This document shows, piece by piece, positions 9,677 to 17,398 of a stretch of 41,165 nucleotides of DNA. The notes beneath the pieces were generated by a model, which made no database searches, was not told the DNA's origin, and saw nothing but the letters and a program-made list of their open reading frames with translations. Location of the stretch: the NCBI GenBank assembly GCA_021789435.1, contig JAJYJO010000011.1, positions 1 through 41,165 of the forward strand. Direction: 5' to 3'. Source of the stretch: Chloroflexota bacterium. Lineage in GTDB: Bacteria; Chloroflexota; Limnocylindria; Limnocylindrales; CSP1-4. Both the position numbers and the translations under genes were made by a program. How positions within the stretch are numbered: the stretch's first letter is position 1; each line of letters starts with the position of its first letter.

Positions 9677-10816
9677 ATGCGACGGCCGGCCGGCGGACTG
9701 CGCTCCCCGATGATGGCCGTTGCGGCGGCCCTGGCCTTCGCGGTCGTGGCGGCTGTCAGCTGGCTGGCGGTCGGGATGGCCCAGCCGGTGGCATCGCCCA
9801 CGGCCGGCCGGCTGGCGGCGCTGCCCTCGCCGTCCGCCGCGCCGTCGACGACCGCGGCGAGCCCTGCACCCAGCCCGTCGATCGCGGTCACGCCGTCGCC
9901 AAGCCCGTCAGCGACTCCGCGCACCACCCCGCGCCCGATGCCGCACGCGGCCGGCGCCCCGACGGTCAATCCCGCCGCGCTGCTTGCCGCGCGCCCCTGG
10001 CTCGCCTGGCGTCCATCGGGCGCCGGCCGGGTGGCCTTCTACAACCTGCCCGCTCCCTGGATCGGCGGCCCGGCGACCGACGACGTGGCCGTCTACCTTC
10101 CGCCCGGCTACGACCGGAGCCCGGGCCGGCGCTATCCGGTCCTCTACGAGGCGCCCACGCCGTACTCATTCTGGGAGGGAGAGACCGGCGCCAGGTTTAC
10201 GCTCGACGCCCTGATCGACGAAGGCGCCATCCCGGCCTCCATCGTCGTCTTCGTCGACTCGGGCAGTGGTCCGTACTCCGACCTGCAGTGCGCGAACACC
10301 TACGACGGCCGGGAATGGCTCGATACGTTCATCGGCCAGACGGTGGTCGGCTGGGTCGACGCCCACTTCCGGACCATCGCCGCCGCGCCTGCCCGAGCCG
10401 TCTTCGGGATGTCCAACGGCGGGTACTGCGCGGCCATCTTGGGCCTCCATCATCCCACCGTCTTCGGAGCCGAGATCTCGTTCAGCGGCTACTACCAGGT
10501 CACGGCCGTGGCAGCAGCGGAGATCCCCTTCGGCTATGAGGCGGCACTGATGGCTGCCGCCTCGCCACTCGACGCGGCTGGCATGCTTTCCGCGTCCGAG
10601 CGGTCCGGGATCTTCTTCCTCCTGGTCGCCGATCCCTACCAGTCCTTCTACGCGTCGCAAGCGAGCGCCTTCGCAGCGGTGCTGGCGCGCGATGGCTATC
10701 CGCACAGCGTCCTGTGGACCGGAATCCCTCACGGCTGGAGCCAGGTGAACGCCGAGTTCGCCCGGACGCTCGAGCTGGTGGCCGCCCGAGAGGTCGCGAC
10801 GGGCGTCTTCCGGTAG
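9677..10816 (+). CDS. Exported esterase (Esterase_D/antigen-85-like alpha/beta hydrolase), copy 2
   Basis: This 379-residue tandem paralogue of the preceding gene starts at an ATG that directly follows its stop codon. One hydrophobic helix near residues 11-35 acts as a signal or anchor, followed by a Ser/Pro/Thr-rich linker (37-95), likely an exposed and possibly glycosylated stalk. The hydrolase domain begins at ARPWLAWRP (105). It has Ser246 in GMSNGGY, Asp319 in LVADP and His352 in IPHGW, all matching copy 1. Its only two cysteines, 205 and 251, match Cys295 and Cys341 of copy 1. The copies share long blocks such as VYLPPGYDRSPGRRYP, so they arose by duplication, but the membrane parts differ. 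The gene converges on galE with a 3-base gap. Confidence 0.9.
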   Translation: MRRPAGGLRSPMMAVAAALAFAVVAAVSWLAVGMAQPVASPTAGRLAALPSPSAAPSTTAASPAPSPSIAVTPSPSPSATPRTTPRPMPHAAGAPTVNPAALLAARPWLAWRPSGAGRVAFYNLPAPWIGGPATDDVAVYLPPGYDRSPGRRYPVLYEAPTPYSFWEGETGARFTLDALIDEGAIPASIVVFVDSGSGPYSDLQCANTYDGREWLDTFIGQTVVGWVDAHFRTIAAAPARAVFGMSNGGYCAAILGLHHPTVFGAEISFSGYYQVTAVAAAEIPFGYEAALMAAASPLDAAGMLSASERSGIFFLLVADPYQSFYASQASAFAAVLARDGYPHSVLWTGIPHGWSQVNAEFARTLELVAAREVATGVFR

Positions 10817-10819
10817 CCG

Positions 10820-11812
10820 TCAGACTCCGGGCGTGTCCGCGAATCCGCTCGGGTGGCCGGAGTGCCAGCGCCAGGCACTCTGGGCGATCTCGGCCAAACC
10901 GCGTTTGGCTGCCCACGAGAGAACGGCCGCGGCACGGCTCGTGTCCGCCCAGATCGCCGCGACATCGCCCGCGCGGCGGGGGGCGACCTCTGTTCGGATG
11001 CCTCGCCCACTTGCGGCTTCGACCGCCAGGACAACCTGCCGGACGGACGCAGGCCGACCCGAGCCGACGTTCAGGACGCATGATTCGCCGCCCCGGGCAA
11101 GGTGCTCCAGGGCCGCCAGGTGCGCCTCGGCAAGATCCAGGACGTGGACGTAATCGCGGACCGCCGTGCCGTCCGGGGTCGCGTAGTCCGCGCCGAAGAC
11201 CCGCAACGTAGACCCTGTGAGGGCGGCGCGCATCGCTGCCGGGACCAGATTCTGCGCGCCCGTCCAGTCCTCGCCGAGACTGCCGTCGGGCCAGGCGCCG
11301 GCGGCATTGAAGTAGCGCAGTGTGACATGGCGCAGGTGCCCGGCCCGGTCGAGCGACGCGAGCATCCGCTCGACCGCCAGCTTGCTCTCGCCGTAGGGGT
11401 TGGCCGGCTCGGGAACGGCGCTCTCGCTGATCGGGGGGCGGGCAGGCTCACCGTAGACGGCACAGGTCGAGGAGTTGACGAGCAGGCCGACGCGGGCAGC
11501 CCGGGCGGCCTCGACGAGGCTGAGGCTGCCACAGACGTTGTTGCGGAAGTAGCGTTCCGGCTTCCGCATCGATTCCTCGACGGACTTGAAGGCGGCGAAA
11601 TGGAGCACGGCCTCGATCCGCCGGTCGCGCAGGAGATCGCGGATCAGTCCCGTTTCAGCGAGATCCGCCACGACCAGGGGAACGCGGCCGACTGCCTCCC
11701 GATGGCCGGTCGAGAGGTTGTCGACCACCGTGACCTCGTGGCCGTGTTCCGCCAGGAGGCGCACGGTGTGCGACCCGACATAGCCCGCGCCGCCGGTGAC
11801 GAGGAGCCGCAT
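10820..11812 (-). CDS. galE: UDP-glucose 4-epimerase
   Basis: This 330-residue cytosolic SDR enzyme interconverts UDP-glucose and UDP-galactose (some members also the N-acetyl forms). The NAD site is GGAGYVGS (7-14). The active site has Ser115 in NSSTCAVYG and the Tyr140/Lys144 pair in YGESK. HFAAFKSVEES, RYFNAAGA and DGTAVRDYVHV are GalE hallmarks. It is the last gene of the minus-strand operon starting at 15677, one base after the DegT aminotransferase stop, so probably translationally coupled. It would supply galactose-type donors for the polymer. Confidence 0.94.
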   Translation of the reverse strand: MRLLVTGGAGYVGSHTVRLLAEHGHEVTVVDNLSTGHREAVGRVPLVVADLAETGLIRDLLRDRRIEAVLHFAAFKSVEESMRKPERYFRNNVCGSLSLVEAARAARVGLLVNSSTCAVYGEPARPPISESAVPEPANPYGESKLAVERMLASLDRAGHLRHVTLRYFNAAGAWPDGSLGEDWTGAQNLVPAAMRAALTGSTLRVFGADYATPDGTAVRDYVHVLDLAEAHLAALEHLARGGESCVLNVGSGRPASVRQVVLAVEAASGRGIRTEVAPRRAGDVAAIWADTSRAAAVLSWAAKRGLAEIAQSAWRWHSGHPSGFADTPGV

Positions 11813-11813
11813 C

Positions 11814-12989
11814 TCAGCCGGCCAGCGCGCGCCCGAGCTCCGCGACCACCCGCTCGACCTCGCCGTCGGTGAGATCCGGGTAGATCGGCAGCGAGATCTC
11901 CCGGGCGTACTCCGCCGCGGCGACCGGCAGGTCCTCCGGCCGGTAGCCGTAGGTCCGCCGGTAGTAGGGGTGGAGGTGGAGCGGGATGAAATGGACGCTG
12001 GTGCCGATGCCGGCCGCTGCCAGCCGGTCGATCACCTCGCCCCGCCGTTCCGCGGCCGCGCCCCGCAGGCGCAAAGGGTAGAGGTGCCAGGCCGCGACCT
12101 CGTCCGCGCCGGGCGCGTCCGGCAGCTGGACCCGCTCGGCCAGGCCGCCGGGCGCTGCGGCGAAGGCGGCCGCGTAGCAGCCGGCGACGCGCTCGCGCGC
12201 CAGCCGCATCTCCTCCGCCCGTTGCAGCTGGACCAGGCCGATCGCCGCCGCCAGGTCGGCCAGGTTGTACTTGAAGCCGACCTCCTCGATCTCGTAGTAC
12301 CAGCTGCCGCCGGCCGTGTAGCGTTTCCAGGCGTCGCGGCTGATGCCGTGCAGGCGCATCATCCGGGCGCGGTCGGCGATCGCGTCCGAGTTCGTGACGA
12401 GCATGCCCCCTTCGCCGGTGGTGACGGTCTTGGTGGCGTAGAAGCTGAGCGCCCCCGCCTCCCCGAAGGCGCCTGCCGCCACGCCGCCGCGGGAGGCCGG
12501 GATGGCGTGGGCGGCGTCCTCCACGACGGCGATGCCGCGGCCCCGGGCGAGCTCCAGGATCGGGCCCATCTCGGCGACCCGGCCGCCGTAGTGGACGACC
12601 TGGATCGCCTTCGTCGCCGGGCGGAGCTGCGCCTCCAGGGTCTCGGCCGTGACGTTGAGCGTGCGGGCGTCGACGTCCGCCAGGCGTGGCCGCGCCCCCA
12701 GGTAGCGGACCACCTCGCCGGAGGAGGCGAAGGTGTAGGTCGGCACGACCACCTCGTCCTCCGGCCCGATCCCGAGCGCCTCGAGGGCCAGGTGGAGGGC
12801 CGCCGTGGCGGAGTTGACGGCGACCGCGTGGCGGGTTCCGACGGCCGCGGCCACGGCTTCCTCGAAGGCGAGTGCGCGCTGGCCGGTCGTGAGCCAGCCC
12901 GAGTCGAGCACTTCCAGGACGGCGGCGCGTTCCTCGGCGCCGATCGAGGGCCGGTGGAAAGGGATCCGGGCCGGGCCGGTCGCGCTCAA
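11814..12989 (-). CDS. DegT/DnrJ/EryC1-family PLP-dependent sugar aminotransferase
   Basis: This 391-residue enzyme transfers an amino group to a nucleotide-linked keto sugar. The PLP lysine is Lys187 in SFYATKTVTTGEGG. The cofactor-binding NSATAALHLAL (59-69) and the Asp in VVEDAAHA (about 155-162) are in place. The C-terminal KYNLADLAAAIGLVQL and the HFIPLHLHPYY segment are typical of the family. The start is a TTG at 12989, seven bases after the dehydratase stop. No better ATG or GTG lies before the conserved IPFHRPSIGAEE. Placed directly after a CapD/PglF-type 4,6-dehydratase, it likely makes a 4-amino-4,6-dideoxy sugar nucleotide, as PglE does. The exact product is an inference. Confidence 0.92.
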   Translation of the reverse strand: MSATGPARIPFHRPSIGAEERAAVLEVLDSGWLTTGQRALAFEEAVAAAVGTRHAVAVNSATAALHLALEALGIGPEDEVVVPTYTFASSGEVVRYLGARPRLADVDARTLNVTAETLEAQLRPATKAIQVVHYGGRVAEMGPILELARGRGIAVVEDAAHAIPASRGGVAAGAFGEAGALSFYATKTVTTGEGGMLVTNSDAIADRARMMRLHGISRDAWKRYTAGGSWYYEIEEVGFKYNLADLAAAIGLVQLQRAEEMRLARERVAGCYAAAFAAAPGGLAERVQLPDAPGADEVAAWHLYPLRLRGAAAERRGEVIDRLAAAGIGTSVHFIPLHLHPYYRRTYGYRPEDLPVAAAEYAREISLPIYPDLTDGEVERVVAELGRALAG

Positions 12990-12996
12990 GCCGCGC

Positions 12997-14943
12997 TCAG
13001 GCCGTGGCCTGCGGCTGCGCCGCCGGCACCTTCGGGTGGACGGCGGCCCCGGCCGGCGACCCGAGCGAGCGCACCCGCTGGAGCAGCTCGCGGACGGCGG
13101 TCTCGTCCCGCTCCTGGGCCGCCAGCTCCAGCCGACCAGCCAGGCTCTCGGCCAGCTCGATCAGCTGCGGGCTGTCCTCCGCCCGGGCCCGGAGGATCCC
13201 CTCGTGGGCCGTCCGGTCGGTCGTCTCGTGGTCGTAGAAGAGGGTCTCGTGGAGCCGCTCTCCCGCCCGCAGCCCCGTGTAGACGACCGGGACCTTCTCG
13301 GGGTCCATGCCGGAGAGCCGGATCAGGTCGCGGGCCAGGTCCACGATCCGGACCGGCGCCCCCATGTCCAGGACGTAGACGTCGCCGCTGGTGGCGGTGG
13401 AGCCCGCCTCCAGGATCAGGCTGACCGCCTCCGGGATCGTCATGAAGTAGCGGGTCGTCTCCGGATGGGTGATCGTCAGCGGCCGGCCCTCCGCCAGCTG
13501 GCGCTGGAACGTCGGGATGACGCTGCCGCTGGAGCCCAGGACGTTGCCGAAGCGGACGGCGACGTAGTTCTGGCCCGTCCGCCGCGCGGCGGAGACCGTC
13601 AGCAGCTCGGCCACACGCTTGGTGGCGCCCATGGCGCTGACCGGGTCGACGGCCTTGTCGGTCGAGATCAGGACGAACCGCTCCACGCCGTGGCGCTCGC
13701 AGGCGGTCAGGACGTTGCGGGTGCCGACCACGTTGGTCATCACGCCCTCGGCGGCGTGCTGCTCGACGATCGGGACGTGCTTGAGGGCCGCCGCGTGGAA
13801 GACGACGTCGGGCCGGACGGTGGCGACGATCGACTCGACGGCGGGCAGCGAGCGGATGTCGCACAGGATCATCTCCAGCGCGACGCCGGCCTGGGCGTGG
13901 TCGGCCAGCTCGCGCTCGATCGACCAGAGGGCCTCCTCGTGGTTGTCCAGGACGGTCAGCCGGCGGGGGCCGAGGGCCAGGATCTGGCGGGCCAGCTCGC
14001 TCCCGATGGAGCCGCCGCCGCCGGTGACGAGGACGCTGGCGCCGCTCAGGTAGCCGGCAACGGCCTCCGTGTCGATGGCGATCGGCTCGCGGCGCAGCAG
14101 GTCGTCCACGCTGACCCGGCGGATCCGGTTGAGGCGCAGCTCGCCGGAGAAGATCTCGCGCAGGTAGGGGACCGTCCGGACCTCCAGGCCGGCGGCCCGG
14201 CCGAGCTCGAAGGCGCGGCGGACCACCGGGCCCGGGGATGAGGGCATCGCCACCAGCAGCTGCTGCGCGTCCGACTTGCGGACCGCCCGCTCGAGCTGCT
14301 CCAGGCCGCCGAAGACGGGCCGGTTGAGCAGGCGCACCCCCTTCTTGGCCGGGTCGTCGTCCAGGAAGCCGACCACCCGGATGCGGGCCGCCGGATCGCG
14401 GTCGGCCATCCGGGTGACGGTCACCCCCGCTTCGCCGGCCCCGTAGACGAGGGTCGCGACGCCCTGCTCGGCGTCGGTCCCCCCGGACAGCCCGCGCCGC
14501 TCCAGGCTGGCCCGGACGGCGAAGCGCCCGCCGCCCACGAGGGCCAGGCTGACCAGCGCCTCGATCGCGAAGACGGAACGCGGGAAGCCCAGGGTTCCGG
14601 GCGCGTGGGCCAGGCCCAGGGCCAGGAAGACGACGAAGGTGAGGGCGGTCCCGAGCACCACCGCCTCGGCCAGCATGAACATCTCCTGGACCGAGGCGTA
14701 GCGCCACTCGCGGCGGTAGAGGCCGAAGGCCAGGTAGACGGGAGGCATGACGAGGAGCGGCAGGAGGGCGGCCGGCAGGTAGGGGCTGAGATCGCGGCCG
14801 ATGTTGCTGGCGTCGAAGCGCAGGGCGAAGCTGATGGCGATCGAGACGGCGGTGACGACGATGTCGTAGACGAAGAGGTGCCGGCCACGGGGCACGAAGC
14901 CGAAGGTGCCGGGCCCGGACCCCGGCCGGTCGGTGGCGCTCAT
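12997..14943 (-). CDS. Membrane nucleotide-sugar 4,6-dehydratase (CapD/PglF/WbpM family)
   Basis: These enzymes act on UDP-GlcNAc at the membrane to give a UDP-4-keto-6-deoxy sugar. The protein is 648 residues. The true start is the ATG at 14941-14943 (MSATDRPGSG); the 1400-residue ORF-track entry adds an upstream shadow. About four helices lie in residues 25-140. A first Rossmann-like region follows (VYGAGEAG, 167-174), then the catalytic SDR domain from TGGGGSIGSEL (307-317). It contains HAAALKHVP, STDKAVDP (428-435) and MGATKR (438-443), the long-form variant of the YxxxK site. The start overlaps the upstream stop as ATGA, showing coupling to the phosphoglycosyltransferase gene. The C-terminal 60 residues are divergent. 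Confidence 0.95.
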   Translation of the reverse strand: MSATDRPGSGPGTFGFVPRGRHLFVYDIVVTAVSIAISFALRFDASNIGRDLSPYLPAALLPLLVMPPVYLAFGLYRREWRYASVQEMFMLAEAVVLGTALTFVVFLALGLAHAPGTLGFPRSVFAIEALVSLALVGGGRFAVRASLERRGLSGGTDAEQGVATLVYGAGEAGVTVTRMADRDPAARIRVVGFLDDDPAKKGVRLLNRPVFGGLEQLERAVRKSDAQQLLVAMPSSPGPVVRRAFELGRAAGLEVRTVPYLREIFSGELRLNRIRRVSVDDLLRREPIAIDTEAVAGYLSGASVLVTGGGGSIGSELARQILALGPRRLTVLDNHEEALWSIERELADHAQAGVALEMILCDIRSLPAVESIVATVRPDVVFHAAALKHVPIVEQHAAEGVMTNVVGTRNVLTACERHGVERFVLISTDKAVDPVSAMGATKRVAELLTVSAARRTGQNYVAVRFGNVLGSSGSVIPTFQRQLAEGRPLTITHPETTRYFMTIPEAVSLILEAGSTATSGDVYVLDMGAPVRIVDLARDLIRLSGMDPEKVPVVYTGLRAGERLHETLFYDHETTDRTAHEGILRARAEDSPQLIELAESLAGRLELAAQERDETAVRELLQRVRSLGSPAGAAVHPKVPAAQPQATA

Positions 14944-15677
14944 GTGGGCAGGCCGGCTTTCGCGCCGAGCTCGGCTGTGGCGCCGACCTCCGCCGCCGGG
15001 CTGACCTCCGCCGCCGGGCTGACCTCCGCCGCCGGGCCGGGCTCCGCCGCGGGTCCCAGCTCCGCCGCCAGGGTCGAAGGCAGCTCGATCCGCCGCCCGG
15101 CCAGGGCCCGCGGCGTCTGGGCCAGGATCCAGAGGTCCAGCTCCGGAGAGCGGTGGCGGAGATAGGCCGCGTCGAGACGGAGCTTGGCAGGCAGCACCAC
15201 CTCGCGATAGTGGCGCTCCGGGTCGGCCGTGTCGAGGCGGGCCGTCTCGTCCGCGTAGAAGAGCTGGGTCAGGCCCGTCATCCCCGGCCGCGCGGTGAAG
15301 ACCGCCCGGTGGAGCGGCTGGCCCAGGTCGACGAAGGCGGGATCCTCCGGGCGGGGCCCGACCAGTCGCATCTCGCCGCGGGCCACGTTCCAGAGCTGCG
15401 GCAGCTCGTCCAGCCGGAACCGGCGGAGGAGACGCCCGACCCGGGTGAGCCGGGCATCGCCGGCGACCGTCAGGGCCGGGCCGCCGCTCGCCGGCCGCCA
15501 GGCCATCGTCCGCAGCTTGAAGCAGGTGAAGGGCCGGCCGCCGTCCCCGATGCGTGTCGCCGCATAGACGGCCGGACCGGGAGTCTCCAGCCTGACCGCC
15601 GCGGCCAGCGCCGCCAGCAGCGGGAGGGTCAGGCCCGCGGCCAGCAGGCCGAGGATGCGCTGGAGCGGATCGGGCAC
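14940..15677 (-). CDS. Short polyprenyl-phosphate phosphoglycosyltransferase (PglC-like) with Ala/Glu repeat tail
   Basis: This 245-residue enzyme belongs to the same catalytic family as the one at 3951 but lacks its multi-helix N-terminus, resembling monotopic PglC-type enzymes. One re-entrant hydrophobic helix (residues 6-27) precedes ETPGPAVYAATRIG, FKLRTM, the Asp-Glu pair of LDELPQLWNVARGEM, VGPRPEDP and RPGMTGLTQL. The last 40 residues are a degenerate AAEVSP-type repeat encoded by an 18-base DNA repeat. The start is a GTG at 15675-15677, with AGGAGG 12 bases upstream (15690-15695). It heads an operon with a 4,6-dehydratase, an aminotransferase and galE, so it may load the amino-trideoxy sugar those enzymes make. 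That substrate is inferred from context. Confidence 0.92.
   Translation of the reverse strand: MPDPLQRILGLLAAGLTLPLLAALAAAVRLETPGPAVYAATRIGDGGRPFTCFKLRTMAWRPASGGPALTVAGDARLTRVGRLLRRFRLDELPQLWNVARGEMRLVGPRPEDPAFVDLGQPLHRAVFTARPGMTGLTQLFYADETARLDTADPERHYREVVLPAKLRLDAAYLRHRSPELDLWILAQTPRALAGRRIELPSTLAAELGPAAEPGPAAEVSPAAEVSPAAEVGATAELGAKAGLPT
14983..15054. repeat. 18-base coding tandem repeat (about four copies)
   Basis: CTGACCTCCGCCGCCGGG occurs perfectly at 15001-15018 and 15019-15036, with near-copies on both sides. It encodes the AAEVSP-like tail of the phosphoglycosyltransferase. The copies abut without spacers, so this is a slippage-type repeat and not a CRISPR array. Confidence 0.7.
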
Positions 15678-15712
15678 GAGCGGCGGGGACCTCCTGGTCG
15701 AACGGCGCCGCG

Positions 15713-15718
15713 ATGATA
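15713..15718 (-). promoter_or_regulatory. Candidate -10 element TATCAT for the dehydratase/aminotransferase/galE operon
   Basis: On the minus strand TATCAT lies 35 bases upstream of the GTG at 15677 and ahead of its AGGAGG, in the 102-base gap after the GT87-like gene. No clear -35 was seen. Confidence 0.35.
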
Positions 15719-15779
15719 CTCCACCGCCGACCGGGGTCCGCCGGCGGGCTCCGGGATGCGGTGGCTCCGCCGGCCGTCC

Positions 15780-17246
15780 TCAGCGCGCGGGCGCGGAGCT
15801 CGACGCCTCCCGGGCGGGCCACGCGGCTGCCTCGTGTCCGAGCGGGTGGAGGTCGGCATCGGCCGGGTCGTGCCGGAGGCGCGCTGACGCCAGGCCGAGG
15901 CCGCCCAGGGCGACGGCCAGCCACCAGCCCGGCACCGGCAGAGCCGACGTCAGCCCGAGAGCCAGCCAGAGCAGGCTCGGCTTCAGGGCCAGCAGCGCCG
16001 GGAGCCCGGGCAGGAAGCCGTGGGTATAGAGGGAGGGGGAGGCGACGATGCTGGCGAGCCCGAGCGCGCTCAGCCCGCTCCGGCCGCCCGGGATCAGGGC
16101 AGCCAGGACGGCAAACGCAGCCAGGACCAGGTAGACGGCGTAGGGCAGGAAGCGCGGGAGGGCATACGCGTAGAACGTGGACGGGAAGGAGGCCTGAGAT
16201 CGCTGGTAGGCGAAGAGCCCGTCGATCCACTGCGTCCAGCGATCGATCCCGGTCAGCGGCACGCTGACCAGAACGAGCGCGAGCAGGACGAAGAGGCCGG
16301 CGAAGAGCGCCGCCAGCCGGCGCTGGCGCACCAGCCAGAGCGCCGGCACCCCGGCCTGGAGCTTGAAGACCGGACCCAGGACCAGCACTTCTCCGCGCCA
16401 GAAGGCAAGAGCGAACAGGAGGAACGCCGGCACTGCGACGTTGCCGACGTAGAGGCCCTGGGCGAAGGGGGGCCAGGCGAGCAGGACGATCGACCAGCGC
16501 CAGGGAAGGCCGAGGGCGCGCAGCGATCCGATGGCTGCCAGGGAGCCGGCTGTCTCCCAGAGGAGCTCCGCGGCCGCCAGGGGCAGGCGCGCCAGGGCCC
16601 CGAAGAGCGGGAGCGTCAGCGGTGGATAGACGAACGGGAAGTGGGTCGGGTCCGGCAGGCTGCCGCGCAGCGGTTCCGCGAGGTAGACCGGCGCCCCGGC
16701 CAGGAAGCGCGCGCCCGCATCGAGGTAGAGCCGGAGGTCTCGCATGGCCAGCCCCTGAAACAGGGAGACGTCGGTCAGCCCCGCCGCCACCGCGGCCTCC
16801 AGCGCCAGGCAGTCGAGGGCCACGGGGTGGCGGCGACGGCCTGTTCCGGCCAGTGCGCCGACGACCACTCCCGCGACCACGAGGGCACCCAGCAGGTCGG
16901 CCGGCCCGGTCACCGGTCGCGCCACCGGTGCCAGCCGCGCGGCGACCACCGCCAGGCCGCCGGCCGCCCCGGCCACCAGGGCGCGCCAGAAGACGCCCCG
17001 ACCGGCGACACCCTCCGGCGCCGCACGGCTGCCGAGCAAGGCCGCCGCGGCTGGCACCACCGCGGCCAGCCAGGCGCTGCGGAACGGGAGGCCGGGCGCG
17101 ACTGGCGCGCTGCCGGCGGCGACCAGGTAGATGCCGAGCAGGACTGCCAGCGGAGCCGTCAGCCCTGCGTTGGCCGGGATCCGCTCGGAGAGCCCCCACG
17201 TCAACGCCCTGCTTCGCGGGTGGGTCACGCCGGGCGTGCGCATCAT
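15780..17246 (-). CDS. GT87-like (DUF2029) polyprenyl-phosphate-sugar-dependent membrane glycosyltransferase
   Basis: This integral membrane protein of about 488 residues is rich in Ala/Leu/Val helices from roughly residue 25 to 470. The first large loop carries DVSLFQGLAMRDLRLYLDAGARFLAGAPVY and then FPFVYPPLTLPLFGAL. This pattern of an Asp-bearing loop followed by a YPP motif is typical of GT87/PimE-type GT-C transferases, which use lipid-linked sugars on the outer face of the membrane. The start is taken as the ATG at 17244-17246 (MMRTPGVTHP), preceded by AGGCGG. The ORF-track extension to 17396 is unconserved. It is divergent from the gene at 17399. Donor and acceptor are unknown. Confidence 0.82.
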   Translation of the reverse strand: MMRTPGVTHPRSRALTWGLSERIPANAGLTAPLAVLLGIYLVAAGSAPVAPGLPFRSAWLAAVVPAAAALLGSRAAPEGVAGRGVFWRALVAGAAGGLAVVAARLAPVARPVTGPADLLGALVVAGVVVGALAGTGRRRHPVALDCLALEAAVAAGLTDVSLFQGLAMRDLRLYLDAGARFLAGAPVYLAEPLRGSLPDPTHFPFVYPPLTLPLFGALARLPLAAAELLWETAGSLAAIGSLRALGLPWRWSIVLLAWPPFAQGLYVGNVAVPAFLLFALAFWRGEVLVLGPVFKLQAGVPALWLVRQRRLAALFAGLFVLLALVLVSVPLTGIDRWTQWIDGLFAYQRSQASFPSTFYAYALPRFLPYAVYLVLAAFAVLAALIPGGRSGLSALGLASIVASPSLYTHGFLPGLPALLALKPSLLWLALGLTSALPVPGWWLAVALGGLGLASARLRHDPADADLHPLGHEAAAWPAREASSSAPAR

Positions 17247-17386
17247 CGCCGCCTGAGCGGCTGGTCGTCCGGAACCGGCATGCTGGATCCCTCCGCGCTC
17301 AGCCGGCAGTCTACGTCGGCCGCGCAGGCGAACAGCCCGAGCGAGCGCGGAGCGACTGACTGCCAATTCGGGCCAGGTCGCCCCTG

Positions 17387-17392
17387 TACACT
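17387..17392 (+). promoter_or_regulatory. Candidate -10 element TACACT giving a leaderless transcript
   Basis: TACACT ends six bases before the ATG at 17399. A typical start site seven bases after the hexamer would fall on the A of the ATG, and no Shine-Dalgarno sequence is present. This suggests leaderless translation. Confidence 0.5.
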
Positions 17393-17398
17393 CCACCG

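Noticed and set aside
14983-15054. Possible CRISPR-like repeats
   Set aside because: The 18-base units abut without spacers and lie inside a coding region. They encode a protein repeat.
12997-17199. 1400-residue minus-strand ORF
   Set aside because: Only the last 648 residues are a real dehydratase. The upstream part is an out-of-frame reading of the phosphoglycosyltransferase and GT87-like genes.
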